Assembly (NCBI GenBank): GCA_963575745.1 | Contig: CAUYUJ010015948.1 | Location: forward strand, 1,493,484 to 1,557,483 | Direction of reading: 5' to 3' | Length of the DNA stretch: 64,000 nt | Origin: Prorocentrum cordatum | Lineage: Eukaryota; Sar; Dinophyceae; Prorocentrales; Prorocentraceae | In this document: positions 29,561-38,773 of the stretch, piece by piece | Numbering within the stretch: position 1 is the first letter of the stretch | Layout: each line of letters begins with the position of its first letter | Translations under genes and position numbers: made by a program | The notes under the pieces: generated by a model | Database searches by the model: none | What the model saw: only the letters and a program-made list of their open reading frames with translations | What the model was told of the DNA's origin: nothing

Positions 29561-31827
29561 TCACGCCGATCCGCCAGTCAGAGCAGCAATGACCTTTGGC
29601 AGGGTTGAATCGTTCCAATGATCCTTAATCTCCTTGATGTATTTTGCAACGTCAATGCTATCTTCACCAGAACTGAGGTCTTTGTTCATCTGGAACGCCT
29701 GTTTTTTCATAGATGACCAGTGGCGCTCGAACAGTCCCCGAACAGCATGTCCAAACTTGTCTGGGTAGTGCTGGCTGTTTTTCATCGCGCCCTTCTTCCC
29801 GCTAATAACCTGCAGGCAAGGCAAGGTAAACATCAAAAGGTCGAGGGGATGGGTGAGGGGGAGGAGAAGGAGGAGGGTCGAGAAGGGCGAGGGGAGAAGG
29901 GGGGCCAGACAGAGGAGGATGAGAAAACACGGATGAGGACGAAGAGGATGAGGAGGCGGTGGGGGAGGAGGAGGAGGAGGAAGAGCAGGATAATCGGAGG
30001 AGGACGTCCTCCTCTCTCTCTCTCTCCTCTGCCGTCCTTTGCCTTATCCTCCCTGTTGCCCTCCTCCACTTCCTCAAGCTTCCCTCATCCTCGCCTCTGC
30101 CTCACCCTCGTCTATTTCCTCCCCTTGCTCCTGCCACAGACCAGACCGAAGGGGGGTGGGGTCCTCTTGGAAAATTCGACCCCACCTTGTTCCCATAAGA
30201 ATCTGTCGTGGTGGTGACCAAGGATTTCGTAGAAGGGCTCCAGCCAGAAGTATTCCTGGACCTGAATTCCTTAATCTCGCCGATCCACTCCGCATTGCTG
30301 TACAGCCAGGTCGGCTTGGCAGTCTCCCCCCCGAAATCGGCCATCCAGATGTGGGTCCTCCACACTTTCATGAGCCGGCACAGGTATACCCACCTTTCGC
30401 GGCCGAACGCAGTTACTCAACATCTCCTCCTCCTCCTCCTCCTCCTCTTCCTCCTCCTCCTCCTTCTCGTCGCCCTCCCCTACTGGATAGGCTTGTTAGA
30501 CCCATGGGATGCTAGGCCACCTTGGATGCTTCTCGAGGAGGGAACCCATGGGTTGTTCGATGACCCATGCGATACCCCTTGCTGTCAAGAGAATCAAAAG
30601 AAGTACCATGTTACTCACCATGGTGTTCCCCAGCTTGACGCTCGGCAGGTGCTTGTAGCCCAGCGGTCGTGTCCAGAAGCCCCCTTATGCACGGGCGGCA
30701 TGAATCCTTTTTAAGTTTCAAGTGAATTTCAGGTGTCATTGTGCCCCTCCTGTCTTTTCCCCATTGACATGTGATTTCCAATGCGTGGTGCCAGGTAGTG
30801 GGCCGGCGGAAGATGCAACGAGCCTTCTAGATTTCACTCCTCCCTGAGCTGAAGCGGTTGACCCAGACCTGGGGGTTTGCAGGTTTCGCCACAGCGCCCA
30901 GGGGTAGCCGAATGGGATGCCTTATTTGGGGCAGAGACGCGCCACTTGCAATGGACCCCCATTTGGGCTACCCTTGACCCTGGCTGGTAATAATCAGAGA
31001 TGGCTTGCTCTGATGATGATCATCATCAGAGCAAGCCATTTCTGGGATGGTAGGCTTGATGATTCGACTGCGTTCCCCCCATTGGACCCAACTGGAGCAC
31101 ACGGGTGCCCCGAAGCTGCCAGTGCCAAATTTCATTGACATGGCGATGCGGAGGGCACACGCGAACCCGTCGCTCCCCACGAAGTCGCAATAGACGTTGT
31201 CGTCCTGGCTGCCAGACCCCTCGAGAAATCAATCCCGAAGGCATCTTCGAATGGGGTTATCCAAATTACAAAGGGGCCATGGGGGATCTAAGAAACATCC
31301 CTGAAACTCCACCCGCAATGGTGTTTTAGAAAGGGTTCCTCGATCTCGAAAGGGACCGCGTTGTATCCAGCAGCAGCGAATGAACGGGTGATCGCCTTGT
31401 GGCCAGCCATTTGTTCGAAGAACTCCACCTCGCCGAGGCGTCCAAGACGGGCCCAGGCGAAAATCGCCCCCCCCCGCACGAATGAGGTCCACTGTCATAC
31501 AAGGGGGGCCCGGGATTCCAGGATGTAGGGATGGAACAGGACAGAGGGAAAGAGGTAAGGTGAGGGGACAGGAGGCAGGGGATAAGAGGAGAGGGGAGCA
31601 GGGAGAATAATCCGTGGATCAAGGATCGTTCTATCTTCTGTTGTACTGACCTCCAATTTGCCAGGGCAGCCAATCAGCGCAGCAGCCAAGACAAGCACAG
31701 CTGGGGCTTTCATGCGCACCAGCTGTTTGATCGTGTTAGTAGTGGCCTCGTTCATCTTTGGCATGAACCTCCTTGCGGGCTTGCTCGTGACCTTGCGGGG
31801 CTTCTTGAGCTTGGGTTGCTTGGCCAT
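29561..31827 (-). CDS. Six-exon protein of a dispersed dinoflagellate family (CSSW / EQP / KPTWLYSN motifs)
   Basis: Exon 1 (31827-31651) starts MAKQPKLKKPRK; its GAG|GTCAGT donor leaves phase 0. Exon 2 (31491 to about 31339) reads VRGGAIFAWARLGRLGEVEF, FEQMAGHKAITRSF and YNAVPFEIE. Exon 3 (31219 to about 31037) has DNVYCDFVGSDGFACALRIA and SFGAPVCSSWVQW. Exon 4 (30683 to about 30502) has TRPLGYKHLPSVKLGNTMV and GIAWVIEQPMGSLLEKHPRW. Exon 5 (30393-30186) has YLCRLMKVWRTHIWMADFGG and AKPTWLYSNAEWIGEIKEF. Exon 6 (29809-29561) starts at CTGCAG|GTT and ends AALTGGSA with TGA. Most acceptors are AG|G. Introns carry GGA/TCC tracts. The motif order matches a multi-copy dinoflagellate protein I remember; its function is not known to me. 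Exact donors of exons 2, 3 and 4 are uncertain. Predicted length about 380 residues. Confidence 0.7.
29840..30080. repeat. GGA and CTC tract in intron
   Basis: Plus strand reads GAGGAG, then CTCTCTCTC, within the intron between the exons at 30393-30186 and 29809-29561. On the coding strand this is purine near the donor and pyrimidine near the acceptor, a potential hairpin. Confidence 0.75.
31000..31039. repeat. Perfect 40-bp palindrome
   Basis: Arms 31000-31019 and 31020-31039 are exact reverse complements with no spacer (left arm begins ATGGCTTGCTC). It lies at the 3' end of an exon of the six-exon gene. If the GC donor near 31036 is right, the intron starts inside the palindrome. Confidence 0.9.
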
Positions 31828-31929
31828 AGTGCCGATCCTGCCGGGGCGTGCCGTCGGGCTAGCAACGTGTCCTTGAGCCAAGGATGGGTTCTGCAGCGGT
31901 AGTCGATCGGGCCACCAATTCATACGCTC

Positions 31930-32460
31930 CTTAGGCCACCTAACTTCGCGCGTCGCGCCTTCGTGCTTCCAGAAAGGTCCCTCGGAGGCCGCGACGCGCT
32001 AAGTGCGATTATCGTCGCGCCTAGGTGGCCAGCGGATTTCAGCAATGCGCAGATATTATCCGCCTCTTCCTCATGCTTCTCCTGCTTATCCTCGTCGTCC
32101 TACTGGTTATCCTGCCTCTTCTCCTGACCGTCCTCCTCGTTCTCCTCCTTCTACTTCCACCTCACCTCCTTCTCATCACGCTACATGCCTTTTTCCCAAT
32201 TCATTGTCGAAACTTTCAGCATGTCCGATCTGCTTCTCCTCATCATCCTCATCTCCTACCCTGCTGCTCCCTCGTCACGCTTCTCATACCATACTCTAAT
32301 TCGTCACCTTCCACCTCTCCCCCTTCTATCATTAGCACGCGAGCTGCGGGGCATGGCGTGGGCGCGCCAGCGAACTCCAAGTTCCAGTCGAGCAATCGCC
32401 TGGCAGCAGCGGGCTCAATGACGGGGTGCACACTGGCTCTAGAAGAGGATGAAGGGATGG
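31930..32460. other. Spacer, no gene recognised
   Basis: Mixed sequence with a CTC-rich part (32060-32170). Open frames here lack any recognisable pattern or splice support. Confidence 0.5.
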
Positions 32461-32780
32461 GGTAGAGAGGGATATCAGAAGCGAGTGAGGGAGGGGGAGT
32501 GAGGGAAGGTACCGGAGAGCGGGGGGAAAGTGAGGGGGAGTGAGGTGAAGTGAGGGAGGGAGAGGGGGAGTGAGGGAGGGGGAGCGAGGGGGGGATACAG
32601 GGAAGGGAGCTAGGGAGAATTCGAAAGAGAGAAAGAGAGAGAGAAAGAGAGAGATAGGCTCAAAAGCAAGAGGCATGAGAGAAAGAGGAATTGAGGAAAT
32701 ACTGGGAGAATCAGCGGGGGGGGGGGCCCGAAGCGGGAGAAAGCGAGAGAGAGAGAGAGAAGGAGAGAGATGGAGCTAGA
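32460..32780. repeat. GAGGGAGGGGGAGT and GA-rich repeats
   Basis: 32470-32600 holds a degenerate GTGAGGGAGGGGGA minisatellite. 32620-32775 is (GA)n-rich with one G run. Non-coding. Confidence 0.85.
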
Positions 32781-32919
32781 CAAGTCAATGGATATAATTT
32801 CTTGCGCAGCTGCGACAGAACCCCCATGTCTGATCTTGCCCATGTGCACGTCGCGAACATGCTAGGAGCTGTTCGCACCCTTGAAAAGATCAGAGGAAGA
32901 CGAGGAGACGGATGAGGTT

Positions 32920-33100
32920 GAGGATGCGAAGGAGGAGTAGGAGTAGGAGGAGGAGGGGCATGTAGAATGAGGCGCATGGGGGAGAGGAGGTGGAAGGATG
33001 ATGCGGATGAGAAGGAGGTGGGAGGAGGACAATTTGGAGGAAGAGGAGGATGAAGATGAGGAGATGGAGAGAAGGAACAGGAGTAGCAGGATAAGGCGGC
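32920..33100. repeat. GGA-rich purine stretch
   Basis: Interrupted (GGA)n on the plus strand, with no coding support on either strand. Confidence 0.7.
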
Positions 33101-33229
33101 AGGGCAGGGAAAAGTGTCGATCGCAGGCCATATGCCTGAGACCTCCCTCATGCATGAGGATGTGTGCCTCGCGTCGAGTGCTGCTGCCAGCACCGTAGGA
33201 GCCTACAGCGAGTGCGATGTGTCTCCTGC

Positions 33230-33575
33230 TGCTGTTGCTGCTGCTGCTGGTGCTCCTCCTCCTCCTCCTCCTCCTCCTGCTCCTCCTCCTCCTCTTCCTG
33301 CTGCTGTTGCTGCCCCTTCTCCTCCTGCCCCTCCTCCTCCTCGTCCTCCTCCTCTTTCTCCTCTCTTCCGCCACACCCAGCAGGAGGACGGGGAGAAGGA
33401 GGAGGAGGGGCGAGGAGCTAGTGGGGGAGGAGGAGCGGAAGTAGGGGAGTAAGAAGACGATGAGCAGGAGGAGGAGGAGGAGGAGGAGGAGGACGGCGAG
33501 GAGGAGTGTGAGGATGGAGAAGGAGGAGAAGGCGGAGGAGGAGGAGGAGGAGGAGGAGGAGGAATTCCTCCCCTT
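33230..33575. repeat. Adjacent CTC and GAG tracts (potential long hairpin)
   Basis: The plus strand is CTC-rich from 33230 to 33365, then GAG-rich from 33375 to 33570. The two halves are complementary in composition and could fold into a long imperfect hairpin. It lies directly 3' of the gene ending at 33588. Confidence 0.8.
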
Positions 33576-33587
33576 TGATCGAGGCAC

Positions 33588-34513
33588 CTAGTCAGCATCG
33601 CGGCTCACGCCGGCTAGCTTCAAGATGTCCTCCCAGGCTGCACTCACGTCTTTCATGAATGCCCTGGAGCGGCCCACGTTGTCCTTGTTGCCATCTGCAG
33701 GCACTGACTTGATCCTGTAGTGGCGGTGCTTCAGCACCACCTCGATTTTGGCACCGCCGATCGTCTTCGTATAGCTGTTCATGCCAAGGCTCTCTGGCCC
33801 CGGGAGTGCCTCCTCTGGGACACCAACCTGGGCAGGTCGCAGGTTCCTTCTCCTCCTCCTCCTCCTCCTCCTCCTCCTCCTCCTCCCCCTTCGGCTCCTC
33901 NNNNNNNNNNNNNNNNNNNNNNNNNNNNNNNNNNNNNNNNNNNNNNNNNNNNNNNNNNNNNNNNNNNNNNNNNNNNNNNNNNNNNNNNNNNNNNNNNNNN
34001 AGTCATCAGGGAGCGGCGGGAATTCCCCCCTCTCGGACTGGAACAAATACAAGCAGGTCCTCAAACACGACTCGACCATCATCCGCCAGATCTCCACAGC
34101 CCGCGCGCCCCGACGCGTCCTCCAGCAGTCGAGGCGGAGGTTACTGGGGATCGCCACTCTGTCGGAGATCTGACGGATGATGGGGCAGTCGCGGTTGGGC
34201 ACAAAACAGTTGGGGGGGGCGGCACGGAGTGGGAATGGGGCGGGGTCGGGTGGGGTCGGGTGGGGAAGGGGGGTGCGAAAGAAGCAAAGGGAAAAAGGGG
34301 AAACGGAGTAGGCGTAGGAACAGGAGTAGGAGGAGGAGGAGGAGGAGGAGGAGGAGGAGGAAGAGGAGGAGGAGGAGGAGGAGCATGCCAATGGGGAGGG
34401 TTGTTTCTTCCAGAGTGAGCAGCCTGAGCCAACTCTTCGACCTCCCCCTCGAACCACCAGTTGCGGCCCGCCGCTGTGGAGCGCCACTCATCTGATGACA
34501 GGACGCCCGTCAT
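33588..34513 (-). CDS. Uncharacterised multi-exon protein interrupted by an assembly gap
   Basis: A likely start is MTGVLSSDEWRSTAAGRNWW at 34513. A second exon (about 34215 to the gap) has DCPIIRQISDRVAIPSNLRL, RGARAVEIWRMMVESCLRTC and FQSERGEFPPLPD. The last exon (33827-33588) begins at GCCCAG|G and reads GVPEEALPGPESLGMNSYTK, IGGAKIEVVLKHRHYRI and FMKDVSAAWEDILKLAG, ending in TAG. It is exactly 80 codons. GGA/TCC tracts separate the exons. The IGG-K-EV-LKHRHYRI pattern is one I remember from dinoflagellate multi-copy proteins; its role is unknown. The 100-N gap at 33901-34000 hides part of the intron or exon. Confidence 0.55.
33901..34000. other. 100-N assembly gap
   Basis: Exactly 100 Ns, a conventional placeholder for an unsized scaffold gap, so true distances across it are unknown. 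Confidence 0.99.
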
Positions 34514-34739
34514 GCTCTCTCAGGGCAGGAAAAGGTACTGAGATTGCTATCCTGGAGTTCCAGCGTCGCCACGGCAGGATTCGCCTCGAACTCCTCAGAG
34601 CGAACCCTGGGAGAGGTCCGGGGGGTAGTGGACTCGATACCTTTTCGTCCCCAGTTCTAAGGGCTCTTGGCTCCTGCTCCCTTGAGCCAGCAAAGCTATA
34701 CAGAGCAGAACCTCTCCTTCCAATTCTGCCTATATCGTC

Positions 34740-34935
34740 CTGTCATGTCTACTTACCTCCTAACTCCTTCCTTCCCTATGTACCTCCTTCGTCCTTCATC
34801 CTTCATCCTACCTCCCTCCTCCCTCCTACCTGCTGTTCTACGCCTCTCCTCCCTCCTCCCTTCCCTCCTTCCTCCTACCTCCTCCTACCTCCTCCCTCCT
34901 ACCCACCTCTTCCACATCCTCTTCCACTTACCTTC
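34740..34935. repeat. Pyrimidine repeat (CCTCCTACCTCC)
   Basis: CTTCATCCTACCTCCCTCC-like words on the plus strand. No coding sequence accepted between about 34520 and 35130. Confidence 0.75.
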
Positions 34936-35049
34936 CACATCCGTCCTTCCCCACTCCCCTAGCATGCATCGCAGAGCGCGCCTGCGCCATGGCCCTCTTC
35001 GCGATCCCCGTCGCGTGGGCGCAGTTGGCGCGGCTCCCCTGGGCCAGCG

Positions 35050-35056
<7 letters not shown>

Positions 35057-35081
<25 letters not shown>

Positions 35082-35129
35082 CTCGCTTTTCTTCTAGAAG
35101 AGACCTGCGTCTCTCTCTCTCTCTCTCTT
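35057..35129. repeat. CT dinucleotide microsatellites
   Basis: Two (CT)n runs separated by a short spacer, directly left of the palindrome at 35130. Confidence 0.9.
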
Positions 35130-35185
35130 CCATGCTTCGGACCTAGATCCGACAGAGCTCTGTCGGATCTAGGGCCGAAGCATGG
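35130..35185. repeat. 56-bp near-perfect palindrome
   Basis: Two 28-bp arms with one mismatched pair and no loop, centred on GAGCTC; the left arm begins CCATGCTTCGG. It lies 15 bp beyond the stop of a minus-strand frame (35201), so a 3'-end or processing role is possible. It could also be the relic of a small inverted repeat element. Confidence 0.9.
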
Positions 35186-35200
35186 TCACAAGAACGTGGA

Positions 35201-36968
35201 TCAAGAAGGCGAGCCCCTCCGCCGAAAACCCAGGGCCGCATGGAGGCCATCCCAAACGATGAGGGCCCTCAGGCGCGGGGCCAAACGCAGAAGAACATCA
35301 GGGTAGACTTCCGAGGCCGGTTCCTTGCCCTCGTTCGAATTGTATTCTGAGCCCAAACAGCGTGAAATCACATGAAGCCGATCGGCCTGGGCGAAGCAAC
35401 GACGCCAGAGTGCATTCACTGTTTGAGGGTCGGTCGGTCGGGGGGTGGCGCTCATTGTAGGGGCGGGAGGATGAGGAGGATGACGGGGGGGGAGGATGAG
35501 GGGAGGGAGGATGAGGAGGATGAGGAGGATGAGGGGGGGGGAGGATGAGGAGGATGAGGAGGATGAGAAGGAGGAGGAGTTGAAGGTGGATGTAGACTGG
35601 GGGCAGCAACAGAAAGCGGAGGAGGAAGAGAAGCGGGATTCCGGCGCGGGCCTGCAAGTTGATGTTGATCTTGAGGGAGTTGGTGTGGGCGGAGGCAGGC
35701 GGCGGCGAAAGGTAGCAAGTGCAATTGTCCACGTCCTTCTTTTACTCCTCCTTCTCCTTGCCCCTTCTCCCATCTTTGCTCACCCTCCTCGTCCTCACCC
35801 TCGTCTATCCCTCTTTCCTTTCCCTCCCTCACCTCACCTACCCTCCCTCTCTCCCTCCCTTTCTCCCTCCTTTCCTCCCTACCCTCCTATTTCCTTTCTA
35901 TCCTCCATCCTGCGGAGGTCTTGGGAATTTTTCAATTCTTTCGTATGAAATACAAGCGTGCGTAATCCCCCATCATCTGCGAAACCCTAGCCAATGTTGG
36001 CACCATGCAAGCTGAATCGCATAACATCTGGAGCCTGTTTGTAATATGCAGATACTCGACGTCGCGGCAAATCGAGCACTGAGCCCGGGCGGTTTCCACC
36101 GGCGCTCCTCCTGCCTCCTCCTCATCCTCCTCCTTCTCCTTCTCTTCCTCCTCCCTTTCCTCCCCCCTCTCGTGCTGCTGCTGCTCATGCTCCTCCTCCC
36201 CCTCCTGATGCTGCTGCTGCTGATGCTCCTCCTCCTCCTCCTCCTCATCCCCCTCGGTCCCCCATCCGAAGCTGAAGGGCCAAGGGAGGGGCGAGCGGGC
36301 TGACGGAAAAGCAGGGGATAAGAGCAATAAACGGGAGATGCCCCCCCTCAGCTGAGTCGGGAACGGGACCTTGCGAATCGGGACGTCGTCTACTTCGCAC
36401 TCGATCTCTTGGTCGATGAAGGCCCACGTGTCACATTTCAACTGAGAAGGATACGAAGTCCCCAGAGCAGAACGAGGAGGAGGGAGGAGGAGGGGAAGGA
36501 GGAGGAGGAGGAGGAGGAGGGAGGAACTAGAGGAGGAGGAGGAAGGAGGGTCGTGGGCTTTGATGGCCAAGCACGGGCATCGGCCGGCACGCGTTCCCTC
36601 CAGGACTTTGGGGAAAGAGCTGAGGGGAAGGACGAGAGTACAGAAGGAGGCGAGGTGAAGGAGATGGAGGCGAAGGAGTTGGAGGTGAGGAGGGGGCAAG
36701 AAGGAGACAGGAGGACGCGAGGTGAAGGAGTTGGAGGTGGAGGAGCTGGAGACTAAGGAGGGGGGCAACATGGAGGCAGGAGAGCGCGAGCCTCGGCCGT
36801 TCGGGCGTCGAAGCCCTGAGGGCGCCTGGAGCGCCTCGGCGGGACTGGCCCCTGCAGCTGGCCACAAACAGTTTCGGTCGGTGGCCCTGGGGGGTGACAG
36901 ACAGAGAGTAAGAGGTGGGGGGAGAGAGGCATGTTTTGATACACCACGTCATGGCCAAGGAGGAACAT
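35201..36968 (-). CDS. Possible multi-exon gene, poorly resolved
   Basis: Four protein-like islands lie between GGA/TCC tracts: 36900-36780 after CCCCCAG|G; 36440-36350 after CTTCTCAG with LKCDTWAFIDQEIECEVDD and IRKVPFPTQLR; 36105-35940 with CSICRDVEYLHITNRLQM and MVPTLARVSQMMGDYARLY and a stop; and 35460-35201 with DPQTVNALWRRCFAQADRLH and LAPRLRALIVWDGLHAALGF ending in a stop. The islands may belong to one or two genes. I could not define phase-consistent joins. The family is not recognised. Confidence 0.3.
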
Positions 36969-36994
36969 GAAGAGGCGGGGGAGCTAAAAGAAGG

Positions 36995-37445
36995 CGGAGC
37001 TGCGAGGGCGTTCCTGGGCGCTGTTGGGGCCGTCTTGGGGCTCTCTTGGGCCCCTCTTGGGGCTCTCTTGGGCCATCTTGGAGAAATGTTGACGCCTCAG
37101 ATGGGCATCGGAAGCGAACATGCGAGAACGCCAGTGACGCAGTTTGGCCTCTTGGGGGCATCATGTGGGAGCCATCGCCACTTGGAGCCGTCTTGGGGTG
37201 GTCTTGCGGTTTATTGGAGCATGTTGAGGCATCTCGCATTATCTTGAGCCATCTTCGAGGCCATCATGGGCTCTCTGAGGCCCTCTTGGAGCCGTCTTGG
37301 GCCATCTTGGACGCTCCAACGCGTCGCGGTCCCCACCGTCCAGGTCCATGGGGAGGGGGTAAGGGGAGGGGCAAGCCCCTCCCCCAAGGGGAAGAAGAGG
37401 GTGGAAGAGGAACCGCCCTAGACCACCTACGCCTTAAAGGGTTGG
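36995..37445 (-). repeat. Dispersed repeat copy (CCAAGATGGCC family), inverted
   Basis: CTTGGGGCTCTCTTGGGCC-type words (37020-37320), followed by the block AGGGGAGGGGCAAGCCCCTCC and ACCACCTACGCC. The same order, on the opposite strand, occurs at 49545-50060, so this is a dispersed element of at least 450 bp. Confidence 0.8.
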
Positions 37446-37539
37446 TGGGATTATACTGTATGCGTTTCGTGCGTTTCTGGTCGAATCACAGCCTTCTGAG
37501 CCCCCTGGAAGCTTGCGAACGGCTCGGGGGTCCTCTCTC

Positions 37540-38056
37540 GCACCTCCTCCTCCTCCTCCTCCTCCTCCTCCTCCTCCTCCTTCTCCTCGTCCTCCTCCTT
37601 GTCCTCGTCTTCCTCCTCCTCCTCCTCCACTCCTCTTTCTTCCTCCTCCTCTCCCTCCTCCTCCGCCTTCCCTCCAACCTCCTCCTCCTCCTCCTCCTCC
37701 TCCTTCTCCTCCTCCTCCTCCCCCTCCCCCTCCTCCTCCAACCTCATCCTCCTCGGTCTTTCCCTTTCCCCCTCCCTCTCCTCCTTTCCCCCTCCTCCTC
37801 CTCCTCCTCCTCCTCCTCCTCCTCCTCTTCCACCCCGCGGTCATCTGCCCGGGCGCGCACGGCGGTGGGAGCACGAGACACCTGTCTTGCGCAGGGCGAG
37901 GGCAGAATGAAGCGAAGAAGCACGATGATGAGGTGCAGACAGAAACAGGACGTGAGGGTAGGAGGAAGAGCAGGAGGAGAAGGTGGAAGAGAAGAAATAG
38001 CTGAAGGGGGAGGAGGAGGAGGAGGAGGAGGAGGAGGAGGAGGAGGAGGAGGAGGA
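37540..38056. repeat. CTC tract and GAG tract flanking a short unique piece
   Basis: CTC-rich from 37540 to 37835; a 150-bp unique segment; then GAG-rich from 38005 to 38055. Potential long hairpin as at 33230-33575. No gene accepted. Confidence 0.8.
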
Positions 38057-38084
38057 TTTTTGTCGGCGCTCCAAAAATTTGCGG

Positions 38085-38480
38085 TACGGTGTACGGCCTC
38101 GTCCTGGCCCAGCGTGGCCTCGTCCTGGCCGAGCGTGGCCTCGTCATGGCGCGCGCGGGCTCCACGAAACATAGCCCCGACGGGGCAAACGTTAAACGCG
38201 ATGCCCCACGTGGGAGGCCAGCAATCGCGCAGCCAGGCCCCAGAGCGGCCAACCAAACATGGCAAGCAAACGCAAACAAGTGTTCAAGCGCCCTACGGGG
38301 GAGGCCAGCGACCGCGCAGCCAGGCCCCCGAGCGGGCAACCACAAACATGGCAATACAACTCGAACAGGCGAAGCCTGCAAGGGTCGTGCGACCGCGCCA
38401 CGATCGCACGGCCACGCTCCAAACATAGGTCTGCAAGGATCGCACGGCCGCGCCCATGCAAACAACAAATCGCTAACAAC
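38085..38480. repeat. Imperfect tandem repeats (GGCCAGC-CGCGCAGCCAGGCC)
   Basis: Three CGTGGCCTCGTCCTGGCC units (38095-38150), then about 90-bp units sharing GGAGGCCAGC, CGCGCAGCCAGGCCCC and ACATGGCAA. They lie a few hundred bases inside the right TIR. Confidence 0.75.
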
Positions 38481-38514
38481 CCACCGCGCCCCGCGAAGAA
38501 GCATTAGGCATCTG

Positions 38515-38660
38515 CGACACATGTATACATACGCACATATATATATATATATGTTTATATACAAGATGCATCGATCCCTACACACATATGTGTATACATA
38601 TGCATAAATGTGTGTATATATCTATATACATACATGCATACATCGATACATACATGTGTA
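38515..38660. repeat. Subterminal TA/CATA microsatellite, right
   Basis: ATATATAT, ACATACAT and TGTGTATA words, mirroring the tract at 16110-16335 inside the left TIR. Confidence 0.85.
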
Positions 38661-38740
38661 CATCATATTACTACATGTGCCTGACCTACTAGACCACTTT
38701 TCTGGACTTCATAGTTGTCTAGATCCTTGAGAAACCGGAA

Positions 38741-38771
38741 ACCAGAAAATCTGGACTGATGGCCCTCAGGG
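38741..38771 (-). repeat. Right terminal inverted repeat (31 bp)
   Basis: Exact reverse complement of 15932-15962. Just internal to it, reading inward, is GAAGTCCAGAAAAGTGG, similar to GAATCCAGAAAAGTTGA near the left end. Confidence 0.9.
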
Positions 38772-38773
38772 TA
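38772..38773. other. TA target-site duplication, right copy
   Basis: TA followed directly by TGGCGCGTGTGCACTTGG, the continuation of the satellite unit broken at 15931. Confidence 0.8.

Larger units (their letters stand above)
15932..38771. mobile_element. 22.84-kb TIR element inserted in the satellite array
   Basis: The segment begins with a 31-bp sequence starting CCCTGAGGGCCATCAGTCC and ends with its exact reverse complement. It is flanked by TA on both sides. The satellite unit is broken at AAAG-TA on the left and resumes TA-TGG on the right in the same orientation, so excision would restore a normal unit. TA duplication is typical of the Tc1/mariner (IS630) superfamily, but the length and multi-gene minus-strand cargo are not. 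No DDE transposase of that type was recognised inside. A 100-N gap at 33901-34000 means the internal length is approximate. Alternative: scaffolding that joined two unrelated TIR ends, which would not readily explain the perfect repair of the satellite unit. Confidence 0.75.
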
